Part shown: one piece after another, positions 50,073-58,111 of the stretch
How the letters are laid out: each line of letters begins with the position of its first letter
Position numbering within the stretch: the stretch's first letter is position 1
Assembly: GCF_023955655.1 (NCBI RefSeq)
Contig: NZ_JAMXHT010000003.1
Span: 310,001 to 374,000, forward strand
Reading direction: 5' to 3'
Length of the DNA stretch: 64,000 nt
DNA from: Ralstonia soli
Lineage (GTDB): Bacteria; Pseudomonadota; Gammaproteobacteria; Burkholderiales; Burkholderiaceae
Program-made: the position numbers and the translations under genes
Notes under the pieces: model-generated
The model's database searches: none
Told to the model about the DNA's origin: nothing
The model's input: only the letters and a program-made list of their open reading frames with translations

Positions 50073-51044
50073 TTAACGCTGCGGCAGCATCGGCTTGCCT
50101 AGTAGGCGCGAAAGCACCGCTTCGGGCGAATGCGTGCGGTCGGCAATTGCGGCCGGGTCCAGGTAGAACGTCTGCTCCATCATCGCGCGACCACGCATGG
50201 CGGCATGCAGCGCCTGATCGCTGAAGACCACCCACGTGGCGCCGGGCGCGAATTCGAACGTCTGCTGCGGAGCACTGCGCTGATACGCCAGATCGGCCTT
50301 CGCCAGATCATGGAGCTGCAGCATGCGGTGGTCGTATTCCGAGCGCGGACGCTTGGTGATGCGCAACGCATGCATCAGCCACGATTGGCCCGGCAGCATG
50401 CCACGCGTTTTCGACACGAAGCGCTGGGCAAAGTCGGCGAACGGCTCGCCGATACGCCAGACGCGCGACGCATCCGGGTCGACGTTGTGAAACACGCGCA
50501 AAAGACGCTGGCCATGCAACGGGTTCGACGGAAACGAATCGACATGCAAACGGGTATCGTCCTTGCGCCAACTCACGGGCCGCCCCGCGATCTCGGCCGG
50601 GCGCAACGACGTGCCGGCGCGCTTCAGGTGCGGACCATAGTCGGGAAACAGTGTGAGGATGAGCCGCTCCGCCGCATCGGCATAGCGGCGGATCAGCGTG
50701 GCGAGATCACGCAGATCGGCCGGTTCGCCGACTGCACCGCGCACCGTCGTCTCATTGACACGCAGGTTGATGTTCTTCGTTTTGCCGTCAGACCAGCGCG
50801 CATCGAGAAAGCGCTGCTCGCGCGCGTCCAACGGAAAATCGAGGTCCGGAAAATGCAGGACATTGCCGCGCTCGAGTGCGCCGCGCATGGCAACTGATTC
50901 GTTGGGCGTAATAGCCGGCCGCCACTCGCGCACCGGCCAAGGCACCACCATGTCGATGGCGGGTGGCGCTACTCCCGCTTGCTCGCCCGGGTGATCGCGC
51001 TGCACCGGCGGCTTGCCCGGCACCAGCCCTTGCACACTTTTCAT
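50073..51044 (-). CDS. Kdo 3-hydroxylase family protein (Fe(II)/2-oxoglutarate dioxygenase)
   Basis: A 323-residue protein similar to KdoO of Burkholderia and Yersinia, which hydroxylates the outer Kdo sugar of lipid A-core to Ko. The features are VLHFPDLDFPLDAREQRFLDARWSDGK, the His-x-Asp iron motif RLHVDSFPSNP, LRVFHNVDP, and the distal ALRITKRPRSEYDHRMLQLHDLAK block. It should act on the cytoplasmic face of the inner membrane on lipopolysaccharide precursors. The start at 51044 lacks a clear ribosome site; an ATG at 50951 (MVVPWPVREW) is an alternative. Confidence 0.85.
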   Translation of the reverse strand: MKSVQGLVPGKPPVQRDHPGEQAGVAPPAIDMVVPWPVREWRPAITPNESVAMRGALERGNVLHFPDLDFPLDAREQRFLDARWSDGKTKNINLRVNETTVRGAVGEPADLRDLATLIRRYADAAERLILTLFPDYGPHLKRAGTSLRPAEIAGRPVSWRKDDTRLHVDSFPSNPLHGQRLLRVFHNVDPDASRVWRIGEPFADFAQRFVSKTRGMLPGQSWLMHALRITKRPRSEYDHRMLQLHDLAKADLAYQRSAPQQTFEFAPGATWVVFSDQALHAAMRGRAMMEQTFYLDPAAIADRTHSPEAVLSRLLGKPMLPQR

Positions 51045-51185
51045 GAACTTATCAATCGCTGTTTAAAAATAATGGCGAATGATAAAACGCTCACCAACTC
51101 AGTGCATCCTCAGGAACACAACACTGCATGTCGTACGGCATGTGACCAGGTGTCGCCGCCTACCGCCGTGAACAGAGAAATAGGC

Positions 51186-51401
51186 TTACAGGAAGTGCTT
51201 GACGACCTGCTCTTCCAGGCCGACAAAGCGCACGAGCTGGCGCGAGCCGTCAGGAAACTGCTTGATGACGTGACCGTCGGGGGTGTCGGTATGACGGAAG
51301 TAGATCGGGCGATCCACCGTCCCGGGCCGATGCTTGGGTAGCAGGCTTTCCAGCGACGACTCCACCGTCCACGGATCGTCCCGCTCTTCGGATGTCAGCA
51401 T
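51186..51401 (-). CDS. Small hypothetical protein
   Basis: A 71-residue acidic, soluble protein with no membrane segment. The central part (PIYFRHTDTPDGHVIKQFPDGSRQLVRF) looks like two beta hairpins. The ATG at 51401 follows AGGCG at reasonable distance. No family is recognised. It lies between the Kdo hydroxylase and the tRNA-Arg gene. Confidence 0.55.
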   Translation of the reverse strand: MLTSEERDDPWTVESSLESLLPKHRPGTVDRPIYFRHTDTPDGHVIKQFPDGSRQLVRFVGLEEQVVKHFL

Positions 51402-51711
51402 GTTGGTCGCCTAGGGGAATTTCTGGAATGGTGTGAAAGGATAACTTCCGTGAACAACCATGCAAAGTTCGTAATACTTAATTCTGATTCTTTGACCGAT
51501 CGTTCGTTTTATTTAGCGTTTGCTTGATCGAATCCACGCCCTGTTTGTTGGCGGCAACCTACAGAACCGATGACGTCATCATCGTTTCATGTGGCTTCGG
51601 TAGCGGTGTCGGCGCCGGCCGGTCACGCCTGACGCCGGCTGGTTTTGGTCTGGCAAATTGCGTAGAATCGCGGCTCGCTCGGGTGGCCGTCTGCGTCACC
51701 CGGGTGGGTTG
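51402..51711. other. Intergenic region upstream of tRNA-Arg
   Basis: The first half is AT-rich (about 51430-51530). A TAGAAT at 51663-51668 is a candidate -10 for the tRNA; no clear -35 lies at the proper distance. No gene is seen. Confidence 0.45.
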
Positions 51712-51786
51712 CTCGCCGTAGCACAATGGATAGTGCACGCGCCTCCTAAGCGTGAGATACAGGTTCGATTCCTGTCGGCGGGACCA
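51712..51786 (+). tRNA. tRNA-Arg(CCT)
   Basis: A full cloverleaf folds by hand. The acceptor CTCGCCG pairs with CGGCGGG (one T-G pair). The D stem is GCAC/GTGC, the anticodon stem CGCGC/GCGTG with loop CTCCTAA (anticodon CCT, reading AGG), and the T arm ACAGG-TTCGATT-CCTGT. A discriminator A and an encoded CCA follow. No integrase or duplicated 3' end lies nearby. Confidence 0.95.
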
Positions 51787-51898
51787 CCAGACACGACAAA
51801 GCTAGGCAACGCGCCTGGCTTTTGTTTTCCGGCCACCCAGAAACGAAGAGGCCCGCCATACGCGGGCGGGCCTATGGCTGCGGATGGCCCGAGGCCAT

Positions 51899-52087
51899 CT
51901 AGGTCAACACCGGCAGCGCTTCGAGCACGAGCAGCCCGATCAGCACCCCGATGATCGTCAGCAGCACGCGGATCCCTACTCGCGCACCTCGGATCACCAA
52001 TGGCGCAGACGCCAGTCCGATCACGCCCGCAACGCAAACGGCGAGCAACAGGTATAGGTTGGAGAAGGCCATCGGGAATTCCATCAT
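51899..52087 (-). CDS. Small membrane protein, unknown function
   Basis: A 62-residue protein with two hydrophobic helices (FSNLYLLLAVCVAGVIGLASAPLVI and RVLLTIIGVLIGLLVLEALPVL). Two adjacent ATG codons (52087 and 52084) follow AAAGGGGCGG. No family is assigned. It is divergent from the helicase leader. Confidence 0.6.
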   Translation of the reverse strand: MMEFPMAFSNLYLLLAVCVAGVIGLASAPLVIRGARVGIRVLLTIIGVLIGLLVLEALPVLT

Positions 52088-52574
52088 CCGCCCCTTTCCG
52101 GCCCGTGAGCATGGCCGGTCTCTGGAGTATAGGTCGCGCGCCCGATCCGGCAAGCAGCGACACATATACTTTGACGCACTGCAAAAATTCGTGCTATAGT
52201 TCGTTGCTTGGCTGCTTACTGCCGTATTTTTCGGTCCGCGGTTGGCTGATGTGCTGGTTTCGATACCAGTGCCCATCACCTGAATCCCGCCCGTTGCATG
52301 CGCAGCCGATTGCCATTGTGCTTGGCATCGTCTCCGATCTCCCGCGTGGATTCACATCACGCCGCAGGGACCGCCGCCCTACCTCGCTGATCCATGTGAT
52401 TCACATTCAGCCTGAGGCCGGCCCACTCCCCCGTCTGTCCGTTCTGCAGCCCGTCTGTCGAACCGGCCTTATCCGATTGGCGCCGACGCCCGTGATTAAC
52501 CGGTCGCCGTATCCCATTTCCGTCGCCTGCTTCATGTGTTGCAGTCGGCGCGGCAGCCTTACTACCTTTTCGAC
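52088..52574. other. Promoter and long leader of the DEAD-box helicase gene
   Basis: A sigma-70 promoter at 52171-52200 leaves an untranslated leader of about 368 bases before the helicase ATG. Such leaders are common in cold-regulated helicase mRNAs. I see no riboswitch class. A small tract near 52220-52260 could fold, but nothing is decisive. Confidence 0.55.
52171..52200 (+). promoter_or_regulatory. Sigma-70 promoter for the helicase gene
   Basis: TTGACG at 52171 and TATAGT at 52195 are separated by 18 bases. Transcription should start near 52207, giving a leader of about 368 bases. Confidence 0.75.
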
Positions 52575-54437
52575 ATGACGCAGCCTCAAGACGGCAGCGG
52601 CGCCATTGCGCACGCTGAAACCATCAACACCAATACCGACAACCTCCTCGCCGAAGCGGCCACCCGCGCCAGCGCCTTTGCCGCGCTGGGCCTGGACGAC
52701 CGCATCGTCCGCGCGCTCGGCGAAGTGAACTACACCACGCCGACGCCGGTGCAGGCGCAAGCCATTCCGGCCTGCCTGTCGGGCCGCGACCTGCTGGTCA
52801 CGAGCCAGACCGGTTCGGGCAAGACCGCCGCCTTCATCCTGCCAGCCATCCAGCGCATCAGCGAGCAGCCCGAGCCGCAGCGCCCGCGCATGGACGGTCC
52901 GCCCCAACGCATGAAGGGCCGCCGCCCCCGCCCGGCCCCGGCCAAGCCGTCGCTGCTGGTGCTCACGCCCACGCGTGAACTGGCCCTGCAAGTGACGACC
53001 GCTACCGCACAGTACGGTCGCCATCTGCGCCGCATCGTCTGCGCGAGCATCCTGGGCGGCATGCCCTATCCGAAGCAGCTCGACATGCTGGCCCGCATGC
53101 CGGACATCATCATCGCCACGCCGGGCCGCCTGCTCGACCACATCGACTCGGGCCGCATCGACCTGTCGGCGCTCGACATGCTCGTGTTTGACGAAGCCGA
53201 CCGCATGCTCGACATGGGCTTCTCGGACGACATCGAAGCCATCGTCGGCGCCACGCCGGCCACGCGCCAGATGCTGATGTTCTCGGCCACCATGGACCGC
53301 CGCATCGAGCAACTGGCCGAGCGCATGATGCGCGACCCGCAGCGTATCGAAATCGCGGCCGCCAAGGTTGACCAGAGCCACATCGAAGAGCGCCTGCACT
53401 TCACCGACGACATGTCGCACAAGCAGCAGCTGCTGGACCACCTGCTGCGCGATGCGTCGCTCAAGCAGGCCATCGTCTTCACGGCGACCAAGCGTGATGC
53501 CGACTCGCTGGCCGAGCGCCTGACGGAGCACGGTTTCTCCGCTGGCGCCCTGCATGGCGACATGCACCAAGGCGCGCGCAACCGCACGCTGACGGCACTT
53601 CGCCGTGGCCAGTTGCGCGTGCTGGTGGCCACCGACGTGGCCGCCCGCGGTATCGACGTGCCGGACATCACCCACGTGGTCAACTTCGACCTGCCCAAGC
53701 AAGCCGAAGACTACGTGCACCGCATCGGCCGTACGGGCCGCGCCGGCCGCAGCGGTGTCGCCATCAACCTGGTGAACCACAACGACACGTTCCAATGGCG
53801 CCGTATCGAGCGCTTCGTGGATCGCCGTATCGACGCGTCCGTGGTGGAAGGCCTGGAGCCGAAGCGCTCGCCCAAGCCCCGCACCGGCGGCCCGCGTGCC
53901 GGCGGCGACCGTGGCGGTTACCGTGGCAACAACGGTGGCGGCGGCTATCGTGGCCAGCGTGAAGGCTACGGCGCACGCCAAGGTGGCAACGGCGGCACCA
54001 GCGAAGGCCGCTTCCAGCGCAGCTTCGGCGGCGACCGCGACGGCTTCGCCCCGCGCCGCGATGATCGCAACGGCAGCGGCGGCTACCAAGGTGGCCAACG
54101 CGAATGGAACCGTGACGACCGCGCCCCGCGTCAGTCGTACGGCCAAGGCCAGCAAAACCGTGGCGACTGGCAACAGCGCCCGGCCCGCACGCAAGACGGC
54201 AACCGTGGCTACGGCAACAGCGCCGGCGGCAACGGCGGCGGCTATGGCAATCGCGACGGCAACCGCGAAAGCTATGGCAACCGCGAAGGCGCCCCGCGTC
54301 GCTTCGGTGACAACAACGGCGGCAGCCGCTTCGGCAACGACAGCACCAACGGTGCCCCGCGCCGCAGCTACGGCAACCGCGATGGCAATCGTGACAGCTA
54401 CGGCAGCAAGGGCCGCTCGCGCGATTTCGATCGCTGA
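52575..54437 (+). CDS. DEAD-box RNA helicase, RhlE-like, with RGG/NRD-rich tail
   Basis: A 620-residue helicase. The Q motif region is YTTPTPVQAQAIP; motif I is SQTGSGKTAAF; DEAD is VFDEADRML; SAT is FSATM; motif VI is HRIGRTGRAGR. From about residue 435 the protein becomes a Gly/Arg/Asn/Asp-rich disordered tail with repeated SYGNRDGNR-type units, likely to aid RNA binding or phase separation. It unwinds structured RNA in ribosome assembly or decay. The ATG at 52575 (MTQPQDG) begins the family block. A terminator shared with the convergent egtB-like gene follows. Confidence 0.94.
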   Translation: MTQPQDGSGAIAHAETINTNTDNLLAEAATRASAFAALGLDDRIVRALGEVNYTTPTPVQAQAIPACLSGRDLLVTSQTGSGKTAAFILPAIQRISEQPEPQRPRMDGPPQRMKGRRPRPAPAKPSLLVLTPTRELALQVTTATAQYGRHLRRIVCASILGGMPYPKQLDMLARMPDIIIATPGRLLDHIDSGRIDLSALDMLVFDEADRMLDMGFSDDIEAIVGATPATRQMLMFSATMDRRIEQLAERMMRDPQRIEIAAAKVDQSHIEERLHFTDDMSHKQQLLDHLLRDASLKQAIVFTATKRDADSLAERLTEHGFSAGALHGDMHQGARNRTLTALRRGQLRVLVATDVAARGIDVPDITHVVNFDLPKQAEDYVHRIGRTGRAGRSGVAINLVNHNDTFQWRRIERFVDRRIDASVVEGLEPKRSPKPRTGGPRAGGDRGGYRGNNGGGGYRGQREGYGARQGGNGGTSEGRFQRSFGGDRDGFAPRRDDRNGSGGYQGGQREWNRDDRAPRQSYGQGQQNRGDWQQRPARTQDGNRGYGNSAGGNGGGYGNRDGNRESYGNREGAPRRFGDNNGGSRFGNDSTNGAPRRSYGNRDGNRDSYGSKGRSRDFDR

Positions 54438-54461
54438 TCGGCTGAACGCATCGCCCCTGTG

Positions 54462-54491
54462 AAAAAGGCCCCGCAAGGGGCCTTTTCTTTT
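54462..54491. terminator. Bidirectional terminator between the helicase and egtB-like genes
   Basis: AAAAGGCCCC pairs with GGGGCCTTTT around GCAA. T-runs flank both sides when read on either strand. It lies between two convergent genes and can serve both. Confidence 0.88.
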
Positions 54492-54504
54492 ACCGACGCC
54501 GGGT

Positions 54505-55803
54505 TCACAGCGCGCAGGTCCGGAAGCCGATGAAGATGTCGTCGCGCTCCGGCAGCACGAAGCCGCGGAAACGTGGGTGACGCGCACGCTGCGGCGTATG
54601 CGCTGCGGCGCCTCGCACCGTCTGCATCGTCATGAAATGCGGCGCCGACAGGCTGGCCACCCTGCCGCGCGGCACACCCGGCACGAAGTCCGGATACGGC
54701 TCGAATGGCGATGACGTCCACTCCCACACCTGCCCCCAGTGGAAGCCGGCGCGGCCCTGCACCGCGGCCATCTCCCATTCGTCCTCGGTTGGCAGGCGGC
54801 GGCCCGCCCAGCGGCACCACGCCTGCGCCTCGTACAGGCTCACATGGCGCACGGGCTCGTCACGGTTGAGCGTGCGCGCCTGGCCGTAGCGCAGCGCCTG
54901 CCACGTGCGCGTGGCAGGGTCACGCTGCCACCCCAGTGGCGCCGAGCGCTCCTGCATCATCAGCCACTCCATGCCTGCCGGCGACCACCACTGAGGATGG
55001 TCGTAGCCACGGTCTTCGATGAACTCGAGGTACTGACCGTTGGTAACCGGCTGCGCATCGATCTCGAACGCCGGCACGTAGGTGCGGTACGGCGGACACT
55101 CGTTGTCGAAGAAGAAGCCATCGGCATCGGGCCAGCCCATCTGGAAGCGGCCACCTGGCAAGGCCAGTGTCTGCGCGGCTGGCACGGCAACGGCGGCCAG
55201 CGGTGGTTGTCCGGCAGGTTGCAGGCCGAGCAACTGCAGCAGACCATGCAGATGCTCGGCGCGCAGGTCTTCATGGAAGACCGCCCAGCGGAACGGCTCG
55301 AGCGCCGCATCGTCATCGGTACCCAGCGTGGCGAGCTTGCGCAGCGCGCGATCGAGCACGTCGTGGGCGTACTGCTTGATCGCTGCAATGCCGGGCAGCG
55401 TCAGTTCCCAGCACGCATCGGGCGGCATACGGTCCATGTCGAAGAACGCGTCGGCGCCTTCCAGCGCTGCGGGCAGCGTGGCTTGCCAAAGTGCGAGGTC
55501 CCACTCGGTGCCGGCGCCGTCTTCGATGGTGTCGCTGCCGTTGCGGCGCGGCTCGCGCAGGCACCAGAACTCGGCAAACCAAGCTAGCTGGCCGAGCGTC
55601 CAGAGCGGCGGCGCATGGTGCGGCACACGCTCGATCTGCCAGCCGCGCTGTGTGTCGCCAAACGCGGATAGCAACGCAAGCGTGCGGTTGCGTGCGTCGA
55701 CAAGGCTGTGCGCGATACCCTGGCGCGGCAGGCGACGACCGTCGGTCCAGTCGGGAAGCGATCCGATGAAGGTCGGATCGGGGAGCATGAAGAATTCAGC
55801 CAT
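54505..55803 (-). CDS. EgtB-like non-heme iron protein (sulfoxide/selenoxide synthase family) with altered iron ligands
   Basis: A 432-residue protein with the N-terminal DinB-like and C-terminal FGE-sulfatase (SUMF1) domains of EgtB: PGGRFQMGWPDADGFFFDNECPP, VTNGQYLEFIEDRGY, LYEAQAWCRWAGRRLPTEDEWEMAA and FRGFVLPERDDIFIGFRTCAL. EgtB normally joins cysteine or gamma-Glu-Cys to hercynine; the related SenA makes selenoneine. In EgtB the iron is held by three His, in LxH and HxxxH contexts. Here the first is Gln72 (WTLGQLAWF) and the third is Arg181 (HEDLRAE); only His177 remains. His184 and His186 nearby could substitute. It lies 64 bp from egtD, on the same strand and downstream of it. Confidence 0.82.
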   Translation of the reverse strand: MAEFFMLPDPTFIGSLPDWTDGRRLPRQGIAHSLVDARNRTLALLSAFGDTQRGWQIERVPHHAPPLWTLGQLAWFAEFWCLREPRRNGSDTIEDGAGTEWDLALWQATLPAALEGADAFFDMDRMPPDACWELTLPGIAAIKQYAHDVLDRALRKLATLGTDDDAALEPFRWAVFHEDLRAEHLHGLLQLLGLQPAGQPPLAAVAVPAAQTLALPGGRFQMGWPDADGFFFDNECPPYRTYVPAFEIDAQPVTNGQYLEFIEDRGYDHPQWWSPAGMEWLMMQERSAPLGWQRDPATRTWQALRYGQARTLNRDEPVRHVSLYEAQAWCRWAGRRLPTEDEWEMAAVQGRAGFHWGQVWEWTSSPFEPYPDFVPGVPRGRVASLSAPHFMTMQTVRGAAAHTPQRARHPRFRGFVLPERDDIFIGFRTCAL

Positions 55804-55867
55804 CGCGGCAAACCTCGGGCGGGAATCGGTCCATTATCGCATCGCCCCACCGACACGCCGCCCGGGC

Positions 55868-56914
55868 CTAACGCCCCACGCTCGCGTGGCAGACGGCGAA
55901 GTCGCAGCCAACGTCAGTCCAGGCGTGCAGGTCTTCAAACCCGGCATCGGCAAACATGGCCTGCAGGCGCGGCAGATCGTATTTGACGGAGTTTTCGGTG
56001 AGCATGCGCTCACCGGCGGCGAAGGCGCGCGCGTACTTGCCCCAGCGCACCGTCACATCGCGCCGGGCCTCGAGGTGCATCTCGACGCGATGTGATTCGG
56101 CGCGATACAGCGCGACATGGCGCCAGTCGCGCACGTCGAAATTGGCGCCCAGCAGACGGTTCAGATTGCGCAGCACATTCAGGTTGAACGCGGCGGTCAC
56201 ACCTAGCGGGTCATCGTAGGCCGCTTCGAGCCGGCGGGTGTCCTTGATGAGGTCGATGCCGATCAGCACGCTGTCACCCGGCGCAGAAGCCTCGCGCAGG
56301 CGGGCGAGGAACGCCCCTGCCTCTTCCGGCGTGAAGTTGCCGAGGCTTGAACCGGGGTAGAACCACACACGGCGGCCGTCGCCCACGGCATCGGGCAACA
56401 CCAGCGGCGCGCACAGGTCCGCACCGATACCGACCATCGGCAATTTCGGGTGCTGACGCGCAAGCCCACGCAGCGTGTCGCGCAAAAAATCCGCCGAGAT
56501 ATCGATGGCCACATAGCGCGACGGCGCCAGCGTGCGGAACAGGCGCGCGGCCTTCTCGCAATTACCGGCACCCAGATCGATCAGCGTGGCACCTCGCCCC
56601 ACGCGCAGGGCGATCTCTGCCCCGTGCAGACTGAAGATCGCGGCTTCGGTGCGGGTCGGATAGTACTCGGGGAGATCGGTGATCGCCTCGAACAGGCGTG
56701 AGCCAAGCGCGTCGTAGAAGAACTTCGGGCTGATGCTGGCTGCCGTGGCGAGCAAGCCGGTCTCGGCCTCGGCTCGCAGAGCCGCGTCGTCTTCGGTAAA
56801 GAGTTGGTAGAACGTCAAGCCTGCGCCGACGGCGTCGACGGTCGGCTGCGGCTGGATCAGACGGGCCAGCGCGCGGTGGGCATAGGCATCGGCGGACGGC
56901 TTGGTGGCCTGCAT
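55868..56914 (-). CDS. egtD: L-histidine N-alpha-methyltransferase
   Basis: A 348-residue SAM-dependent methyltransferase that converts histidine to hercynine, the first step of ergothioneine synthesis. The features are SPKFFYDALGSRLFEAITDLPEYYPTRTEAAIF, the SAM loop IDLGAGNCEKA, VWFYPGSSLGNFTPEEA, GIDLIKDTRRLEAAYDD, TAAFNLNVLRNLNR and TENSVKYDL. All are family blocks. The ATG at 56914 is used. It is upstream of the egtB-like gene on the same strand, so ergothioneine or selenoneine synthesis is the likely pathway. Confidence 0.93.
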   Translation of the reverse strand: MQATKPSADAYAHRALARLIQPQPTVDAVGAGLTFYQLFTEDDAALRAEAETGLLATAASISPKFFYDALGSRLFEAITDLPEYYPTRTEAAIFSLHGAEIALRVGRGATLIDLGAGNCEKAARLFRTLAPSRYVAIDISADFLRDTLRGLARQHPKLPMVGIGADLCAPLVLPDAVGDGRRVWFYPGSSLGNFTPEEAGAFLARLREASAPGDSVLIGIDLIKDTRRLEAAYDDPLGVTAAFNLNVLRNLNRLLGANFDVRDWRHVALYRAESHRVEMHLEARRDVTVRWGKYARAFAAGERMLTENSVKYDLPRLQAMFADAGFEDLHAWTDVGCDFAVCHASVGR

Positions 56915-57180
56915 GGTGTCTCCGTTGTGGGTGGAACGGCACGGTACTGCATGAAGGCCAGTGGCAGCGAGAAATGTGCCATGGGCTCCGCACGGGTGAT
57001 GCGCTCAGAAAATTGCAGCGTAGGCGCCGCTTTGTGACAACGCCACCGTTCTTTCACCTGAGTGCGCTGCAATGCTGCATGGCGTCGAACGTAAAAATCA
57101 CCCGCGCCGCTGAAAAACAGCACACGCCGCCATAAGACGTGGGGGTTGCGCTTTTGCGCCGCAGCAATCACCGCGTGCGC

Positions 57181-57186
57181 TATAAT
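57181..57186 (+). promoter_or_regulatory. Candidate -10 box for terC
   Basis: TATAAT lies 10-15 bases before the riboswitch core, as expected for its transcription start. I could not find a good -35 at standard spacing. Confidence 0.6.
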
Positions 57187-57195
57187 GCTGGCTTC

Positions 57196-57350
57196 CCAAA
57201 GGGGAGTAGCTCGGGGGTTCTTCAGCCCCAGGCGCGATCGTCAAGACGAGGCAGAAAATCGCCTCCGGTCGTGCCGGCACCAGCAGGTTCCCCACCTGTT
57301 TGTGTCGAGCAAGACCTTTGCAACCGGATTTCATGGTCTGCAAAGCGTCA
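57196..57350 (+). promoter_or_regulatory. yybP-ykoY (manganese) riboswitch
   Basis: The leader begins with CCAAAGGGGAGTAGCTC, the hallmark of this RNA class (Rfam RF00080), and later has the second conserved strand AAGACCTTTGCAACC (57311-57325) followed by TGCAAAG. Between them are hairpin arms such as GGGGGTTC/AGCCCC and CCGG/CCGG. The class senses Mn2+ and controls TerC/Alx-type and MntP-type exporters. It lies about 60 bases upstream of the terC start. Confidence 0.85.
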
Positions 57351-57412
57351 CGCCCTAGCACTCCATGCAGTTCGGTCAACCGATTTTTATTGTTGTTTGA
57401 CCTGGAGCCACC

Positions 57413-58105
57413 ATGGAATGGTTGTCTGACATCTTCACCATGCAATTTGCTGCCGCGCTGGCATCGATCATCGTGATCGACCTTGTGCTGGCGGGCGATA
57501 ACGCCATCCTTATCGCGCTGGCCGCGCGCAACCTGCCTCCCGAGCTGCAGAAGAAAGCCATCATGTGGGGGGCGGCAGGCGCCATCGTCGTGCGCGCCCT
57601 GATGACGCTTGCGGTGGTGTGGCTGCTGAAGATCCCGGGCCTGATGCTGATCGGTGGCCTGGCGCTGGTGTGGATTGCGTGGAAGCTGCTGGCCGACGAC
57701 GGCCAGGCCGGTGACGAACACGGCGCCGCCAGCACCACGCTCATGGGAGCGATGAAGACCATCATCATCGCCGACGCGGTGATGGGTATCGATAACGTGC
57801 TTGCCATTGCCGGCGCCTCGCACGGCAGCTTCCTGCTGGTGGTGCTGGGTCTGCTGATCAGCGTGCCGGTGGTGGTGTGGGGCAGCGGCGTGGTGCTGCG
57901 CCTGATCGAGCGCTTCCCCGTCATCATCTACGGCGGTGCGGCGGTGCTGGCCTACACGGCAGCGCACATGATCGTGGCGGAACCGGTCCTCAAGCCGTTC
58001 TTTGCTGAACAGCCGCCGCTGGCGTGGGCTGTGTATGCGCTGGTGTTCGTGGTGGTGCTGGGCGGCGGCTGGCTGGTGCAGCGCCGCCGCCAACAACCGG
58101 CTTAA
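57413..58105 (+). CDS. TerC-family membrane protein, probable Mn2+ exporter (YceF/Alx-like)
   Basis: A 230-residue protein with seven to nine hydrophobic helices. The conserved acidic motifs are DLVLAGDNAILIALAARNLP and DAVMGIDNVLAIAGA, typical of TerC. Members of this family export or handle manganese, which agrees with the riboswitch in the leader. The ATG at 57413 follows TGGAG. It is convergent with the threonine dehydratase-like gene 6 bp away. Confidence 0.92.
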   Translation: MEWLSDIFTMQFAAALASIIVIDLVLAGDNAILIALAARNLPPELQKKAIMWGAAGAIVVRALMTLAVVWLLKIPGLMLIGGLALVWIAWKLLADDGQAGDEHGAASTTLMGAMKTIIIADAVMGIDNVLAIAGASHGSFLLVVLGLLISVPVVVWGSGVVLRLIERFPVIIYGGAAVLAYTAAHMIVAEPVLKPFFAEQPPLAWAVYALVFVVVLGGGWLVQRRRQQPA

Positions 58106-58111
58106 GCTCCG

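Larger units (their letters stand above)
56915..57412. other. Intergenic region: egtD promoter and terC riboswitch leader
   Basis: The left part holds the divergent egtD promoter. The right part, from about 57181, is the terC promoter and riboswitch. No gene is seen. Confidence 0.6.

Noticed and set aside
51712-51786. tRNA-Arg as an insertion site of a mobile island
   Set aside because: No integrase gene, no repeated tRNA 3' end and core-type genes on both sides.
52407-54587. A 726-codon antisense frame opposite the DEAD-box helicase, full of Ala-Val repeats
   Set aside because: It is the complement of the Gly/Arg/Asn repeat tail and motif regions; it has no start context or family.
54505-56914. 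Full selenoneine cluster (senA-senB-senC)
   Set aside because: Only the EgtB/SenA-like gene and egtD are present; no SenB-like glycosyltransferase or selenophosphate synthase lies nearby.
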